Positions 60,035 through 64,000 of a stretch of DNA of 64,000 bases are shown here, piece by piece (positions within the stretch are counted from its first letter, which is position 1; each line of letters starts with the position of its first letter). Under the pieces are notes generated by a model that worked only from the letters and a program-made list of their open reading frames with translations, was not told the origin of the DNA and did not search any database. A program made the position numbers and the translations under genes. Origin of the DNA: Corynebacterium auris (lineage in GTDB: Bacteria > Actinomycetota > Actinomycetes > Mycobacteriales > Mycobacteriaceae); assembly GCF_030408575.1 (NCBI RefSeq), contig NZ_CP047047.1, positions 1,599,991 through 1,663,990 on the forward strand, read 5' to 3'.

Positions 60035-61336
60035 ATGACCTCCCCCAACCCCCGCGAGCGCCTCACCGCGAAGGCCGTGACCGTGTGGGCGGGAGCCGTC
60101 CTCGTCTACGTGGTTGCCATCCTCGGTCGCACCTCCTTCGGCGTCGCGGGGGTTGAGGCGATCGAGCGCTTCGAGGTCGACGCTTCCCGCATCGCCGTGT
60201 TCACCTCCGTCCAGGTCGGCGTGTACGCCTTAGCCCAAATCCCGGTAGGCATCCTCATCGACCGCTACGGCCCGCGCGTGCTGCTCGTCGCGGGCGCACT
60301 CGTCATGGCCGCCGGCCAGGTCCTGCTCGGCCTCACCGAGTCCTACCCGGTGGCCATCGCCGCCCGCGTCCTCATCGGCGCCGGCGACTCCACCGCCTTC
60401 CTCTCCGCCCTGCGCGTGCTGCCCTTCTGGTTCCCGCTCCGGCATACGCCGCTGTTTACCCAGCTCACCGCGTCTCTGGGTCAGCTCGGCCAGTTCCTTT
60501 CCGCCGTGCCCTTCCTGGCACTTTTGCACGCGCAGGGCTGGACTGTCGCGTTTGTCTCGCTCGGCGCCGTCGGTGTGCTCGTGGGCATCCTCGCCGGCAT
60601 AGCTGTCGCGGACTCGCCGGACACCGCGGGCCCACGGGAGAAGCGCACGAGGAAAAAAGCGGAGCGCATCCCCGTCAGAGAGGTCCTTCGCACCGTGCTG
60701 CGCTCCCCGCTGTGCTGGGAGGCCTTCTGCATCCACGGTTTTTCCATGTTCTTCATGCTCAACTTCACGCTGTTGTGGGGCGTGCCCCTAGCCACCCTCG
60801 GCATGGGGCTCTCCCCCGCCCAGGCGGGCGCTGCGCTGACGCTCTACACCTTCTCCACCATGGCCGCCGCGCCGCTGCTCGGGCCGTTGTCCGCGCGTAC
60901 CGGCGTGCGCCGCGACCTCGCCGCGCTCGCCATCGCCGCGGTGCACTGCGCGGTGTGGGTCGCCTTCTTCGCCTCGCCGGAACCGCGCGGCTACGCCTTC
61001 CTCTGCGTACTCATGGTGCTCATGGGCCTGGCCACGCCGACGTCGAACTTCGGCTTCGACACCGTGCGCGAGGAAATGCCCCGCACGATGGTGGCCACGG
61101 GCACCGGCCTGGGCAACATGGGAGGCTTCGTCTCCGCGATGGCGTCCTCGCAGATCGTCGGCCTGCTCCTCGATCACTCCGCGCCCGCCGGCGACTACAC
61201 GTGGGGGGATTTCCGCTTCGCGTGGGTCGCCGTCTTCGCCATCTGGGCGGTACTCGTCGTCGGGCTGCTCGTCTTCCGGCGCGCCGTCGTGCGGCGCAGG
61301 CGCGAGCGCGGCGTGCGCTTCGTCGCCGAAGGATAG
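60035..61336 (+). CDS. MFS transporter
   Basis: Major-facilitator protein (433 aa) with about 12 hydrophobic segments and a basic central loop (PREKRTRKKAERIPV). The loop motif between helices 2 and 3 reads GILIDRYGPRVLLV. Substrate unknown; resembles metabolite permeases rather than known siderophore exporters, so I do not link it to the siderophore locus. Confidence 0.88.
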   Translation: MTSPNPRERLTAKAVTVWAGAVLVYVVAILGRTSFGVAGVEAIERFEVDASRIAVFTSVQVGVYALAQIPVGILIDRYGPRVLLVAGALVMAAGQVLLGLTESYPVAIAARVLIGAGDSTAFLSALRVLPFWFPLRHTPLFTQLTASLGQLGQFLSAVPFLALLHAQGWTVAFVSLGAVGVLVGILAGIAVADSPDTAGPREKRTRKKAERIPVREVLRTVLRSPLCWEAFCIHGFSMFFMLNFTLLWGVPLATLGMGLSPAQAGAALTLYTFSTMAAAPLLGPLSARTGVRRDLAALAIAAVHCAVWVAFFASPEPRGYAFLCVLMVLMGLATPTSNFGFDTVREEMPRTMVATGTGLGNMGGFVSAMASSQIVGLLLDHSAPAGDYTWGDFRFAWVAVFAIWAVLVVGLLVFRRAVVRRRRERGVRFVAEG

Positions 61337-61349
61337 ACGCCCCAGCGAG

Positions 61350-61604
61350 CTAGTGCCGCGGCGGCTCCTGGCGTCCCGTGAGGATATCCACGACGCTGCG
61401 GATCGCCGCGTCCCCGATCTGTGGCAGCTGCTGCGCGGTACTCGCCGGCGGAGCCGCCGCGGGCTCCACCGTCACATGCAGGGTCCCGCTGTCGAGCACA
61501 AGGGGAGCACGCTTGTCGACGCCCGCAACCCGCGCCGCCTCCACCAGCGCCTGCAGGTCCGCGAAGGTCGCATTTTCCAGGTCAACACTCAAGTTCATAG
61601 CCAT
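61350..61604 (-). CDS. Small protein of unknown function
   Basis: An 84-aa cytoplasmic protein: LSVDLENATFADLQALVEAA then DKRAPLVLDSGTLHVTVEP, a Pro/Ala-rich stretch and a helical end. It lies downstream of glnE in the same direction. The start could be ATG 61604 or 61598. No family recognised. Confidence 0.68.
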   Translation of the reverse strand: MAMNLSVDLENATFADLQALVEAARVAGVDKRAPLVLDSGTLHVTVEPAAAPPASTAQQLPQIGDAAIRSVVDILTGRQEPPRH

Positions 61605-61672
61605 GCCCCCGACACTAGCGGCGCCCGCCGCCGCTGCGTATCGGGGACGACCCTGATTTTCCGCCTCAACCT

Positions 61673-64000
61673 TTAGAACTGCCCGTCGAACTCGCGGGAG
61701 GGCACCTCCCCCCAGAACACCTCCTCGATTACGGCGTGCGCCCGGCGCGTGGCGCGCAGGTAATCCTCCAGGAACTCCTGCTGTTCCTCCGGGGCGTAGC
61801 CGGCGGAACCAGCGACCTGCGCGAGCTGGGGGCCGGGGGCGGGCAGCTGGTCGGTGCGCTTACCTGTGACGAGCACGAGCGCGTTGCGCGCCTTGGTCGC
61901 GCGCAGCCACGCCTCGCGCAGGATGCGCGCGTTCGTCGCCGAGAGCACGTCCGCGTCCCCGAGGTCCACGAGGTAGTCGAGCACCTCGAGGGTGGAGGTG
62001 TTGTGCAGACCGGGAAGGGTGTGGGCGTGCATCATGGTGATGAGCTGGACGGTCCATTCGACGTCGGCAAGCGCACCGCGGCCCAGTTTGGTGTGGGTGT
62101 GCTTGTCGGCTCCGCGCGGCAGGCGCTCGTCGTCCACGCGGGCCTTGATCCGGCGGACCTCCCGGATGTCCTTTTCGCTCGCCCCGTCCTTCGGGTAGCG
62201 CAGGGGGTCGATCGCGTGGAGGAAGCTGGTTCCCACCTCTTCGTCGCCGGCGATGACGGTGGCGCGCTGCAGCGCCTGCTTCTCCCACACCTCGCCCCAC
62301 TCGGTGTAATAGCGCTGGTAAGAGGCGACGGTGCGGGCCACCGCGCCGGATCTGCCCTCCGGGCGCAGGCCCAAGTCGACCTCGAGCGGCGGGTCGCCGG
62401 AGGGTTTGGACAGGCGCGAGCGCATGGAATCGACGATCTTGCCGGCCCAGGCGACCGCGTCGGATTCCCCGACGCCGGCGACGGGCTCCGCGACGATCAT
62501 GACATCCGCGTCCGAGCCGTAGCCCAGCTCCGCCCCGCCGAGCCGGCCCATGCCGATGACGCTGATGCGCGCCTGCGGCTCCTCCTGCCCGCTCGCGGCC
62601 AGGTCCGCGCGCACCTCGGCGCGCAGCGCCGCCTCGAGAACGCCCTTCCACACCCAGGTCAGCTCGTCGCACACTTCGCGCACGCCCATGAGCCCGAGCA
62701 GATCGGCGGCGGCGATGCGGGCGAGGTCCGCCCGACGCAGGCTGCGTGCCGCGGCCACGGCCCGGTCCGGGTCTTTGTAGCGGCGGGTCGCGGCGATGAT
62801 GGCGTTGTAGGCCTGGTCGGGGGCGGCGTCGAGCAGCTTCGGCCCCGTCGCCCCGTCGCCGAGCAGCTGGACTACCTCGGGGGCGGAAATGATGAGGTCG
62901 GAAGCGTAGGGGGAGTTGCCCAGGATGTGCATGAGGCGCTGCCCCACGACGCCTTCGTCGCGCAGCATGCGCAGGAACCAGCTCTTTTCCTCCGCGGCTT
63001 CGGATAGCTTGCGGTAGTTGAGCAGGCCCGCGCCCGGGTCCGCGGTGTCCCCGAGCCAGTGCATCAGGCCGGGCAGCAAGATAGCCTGCAGCTTCGCCCG
63101 GCGCGAGGAGCCCTTGACCAGGAAGGCGAGGTGCTCGTAGGCCCGCGCGGGGTGCCGGTAGCCCAGCGCCTTCAGCTGGTCCTTGACCGCGTCGGCGGAC
63201 AGGGCGACCTCGCCCACGCTCATGCTGACAACGGCGTTGAGCAGCGGCCGGTAGAAGAGCTTTTCGTGGAGCGTGGACACGCTGCGGCGATACTTGCGCA
63301 GCGTCGCGTCGAGCTGCTCGGCGGCGCTCGCCCGCGCGTTCGAAGTGAACCCGGAGGCGCGCGCCAGCCAGCGCCGCGCCTTCTTCTCCTCGCGCGGGGG
63401 CAAGGTGTGCGTGCGCTTGAAGCGCTGCAGCTGCAGGCGGTGTTCGAGCAGCCGCAGGAAACCGTAGGCGTCGATGAGCTGGCGGGCGTCCTCGCGTCCG
63501 ACGTAGCCGCCGTCCGAGAGCGCTTCGAGGGCCGCCACCGTGTTCCGGGCGCGCAGGTTCGTGTCGGCGCGCCCGTGGACGAGCTGGAGCAGCTGGACGG
63601 CGAACTCCACGTCGCGCAGGCCCCCGCGGCCCAGCTTCAGCTCCAGCTCCCGCATGTCCTCGGGCACGTTTTCCAGCACGCGCCGACGCATGGCCTGGAC
63701 ATCCTCCACGAAGGACTCGCGCTGCGAGGCCTCCCACACCAGCGGCTCGAGCGCGGCAACGTACTGCTCACCCAGCTCCATGTCGCCGGTCATGGGCCGG
63801 GCCTTGAGCAGCGCCTGGAACTCCCACGTCTGCGCCCACCGCTTGTAGTAGGCGACGTGGCTGTCCAGCGTGCGCACGAGCGCGCCGGACTTGCCCTCGG
63901 GGCGCAGGTTCGCGTCCACCTCGAAGAAGCACTCCGTGCCGATGCGCATGAGCTCGCTGGCCAGGCGGGTCGCCTTCGCGTCGGCCGGCTCGGCGACGAA
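61673..64000 (-). CDS. glnE: Glutamine synthetase adenylyltransferase/deadenylylase, 5' end beyond window
   Basis: C-terminal ~775 residues of GlnE, which adds or removes AMP on the glnA-encoded enzyme. Two nucleotidyltransferase units are visible: the end of the N-terminal (deadenylylase) one with DANLRPEGKSGALVRTL, and the complete second (adenylylase) one with GMGRLGGAELGYGSDADVMI and DLGLRPEGRSGAVARTV. The frame is open to 64000. Its target tyrosine is present in the GlnA encoded 8 kb away. Confidence 0.96.
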   Translation of the reverse strand, partial: FVAEPADAKATRLASELMRIGTECFFEVDANLRPEGKSGALVRTLDSHVAYYKRWAQTWEFQALLKARPMTGDMELGEQYVAALEPLVWEASQRESFVEDVQAMRRRVLENVPEDMRELELKLGRGGLRDVEFAVQLLQLVHGRADTNLRARNTVAALEALSDGGYVGREDARQLIDAYGFLRLLEHRLQLQRFKRTHTLPPREEKKARRWLARASGFTSNARASAAEQLDATLRKYRRSVSTLHEKLFYRPLLNAVVSMSVGEVALSADAVKDQLKALGYRHPARAYEHLAFLVKGSSRRAKLQAILLPGLMHWLGDTADPGAGLLNYRKLSEAAEEKSWFLRMLRDEGVVGQRLMHILGNSPYASDLIISAPEVVQLLGDGATGPKLLDAAPDQAYNAIIAATRRYKDPDRAVAAARSLRRADLARIAAADLLGLMGVREVCDELTWVWKGVLEAALRAEVRADLAASGQEEPQARISVIGMGRLGGAELGYGSDADVMIVAEPVAGVGESDAVAWAGKIVDSMRSRLSKPSGDPPLEVDLGLRPEGRSGAVARTVASYQRYYTEWGEVWEKQALQRATVIAGDEEVGTSFLHAIDPLRYPKDGASEKDIREVRRIKARVDDERLPRGADKHTHTKLGRGALADVEWTVQLITMMHAHTLPGLHNTSTLEVLDYLVDLGDADVLSATNARILREAWLRATKARNALVLVTGKRTDQLPAPGPQLAQVAGSAGYAPEEQQEFLEDYLRATRRAHAVIEEVFWGEVPSREFDGQF

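Noticed and set aside
60035..61336. Siderophore exporter for the catecholate locus
   Set aside because: The MFS gene is 9 kb from the locus, next to thrC, and does not specifically resemble EntS.
1..64000. CRISPR array, rRNA, tRNA or insertion sequence
   Set aside because: No regular repeat-spacer pattern, RNA gene sequence, transposase frame or terminal inverted repeats were recognised.

Overview
The window is high-GC actinobacterial chromosome and almost certainly Corynebacterium. The first ~28 kb and the last ~13 kb follow a familiar corynebacterial order: pimB', two NlpC/P60 genes, ctaE-qcrCAB, ctaCF, ltsA, an A-type Fe-S carrier, a DUF3043 protein, cobT, ilvE, pepA, aceF/sucB and lipBA; then, after the accessory block, a DUF4191 protein, an RDD protein, glnA, thrC and glnE. 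No species is assigned. Features that differ from C. glutamicum as I know it are a complete gcvPTH operon, a fadE5-fadA2-fabG4-htdX lipid cluster, and a catecholate siderophore locus. No rRNA, tRNA, insertion sequence or CRISPR array was seen.

Layout. 1-3.2 kb: mannosyltransferase and two cell-wall hydrolases, one behind a clear c-di-AMP (ydaO) riboswitch. 3.2-9.7 kb: the cytochrome bc1-aa3 genes (ctaE-qcrCAB and ctaC-ctaF) with a perfect GlxR-type site upstream. 10-17.5 kb: ltsA, a HesB/IscA-type protein, DUF3043, a CobT-like protein whose expected catalytic Glu reads as Gln, ilvE, pepA and a small unknown. 17.6-26.2 kb: a lipoate island with the three-lipoyl-domain E2, gcvP, gcvT, gcvH, lipB and lipA. 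26.2-32.2 kb: divergent lipid genes resembling M. tuberculosis Rv0241c-Rv0244c, with repeated operator-like motifs between them.

32.2-50.9 kb is the most interesting part. Rightward genes encode a 2,3-dihydroxybenzoate-AMP ligase, a free aryl carrier protein, a Fes-type esterase and a C-A-T-TE synthetase whose specificity residues read as an EntF-like serine code. Leftward genes encode three secreted surface proteins, a Tat-type lipoprotein binding protein, two FecCD permeases, an ATPase, EntA, EntC and EntB. The two arms meet tail to tail with overlapping stop codons, and both outer promoters carry imperfect DtxR-like iron boxes. Together they should make dihydroxybenzoate, build a (DHB-Ser)n lactone of the enterobactin type, import the ferric complex and hydrolyse it. 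No phosphopantetheinyl transferase, MbtH protein or exporter is encoded here. How the ferric complex crosses the mycolate outer membrane is unknown, and the three surface proteins are candidates.

51-64 kb: housekeeping genes (DUF4191, RDD, glnA, thrC, an MFS transporter, partial glnE), interrupted by a PIN-domain gene with an unusually large partner, and a GH25/Nudix/protease group.
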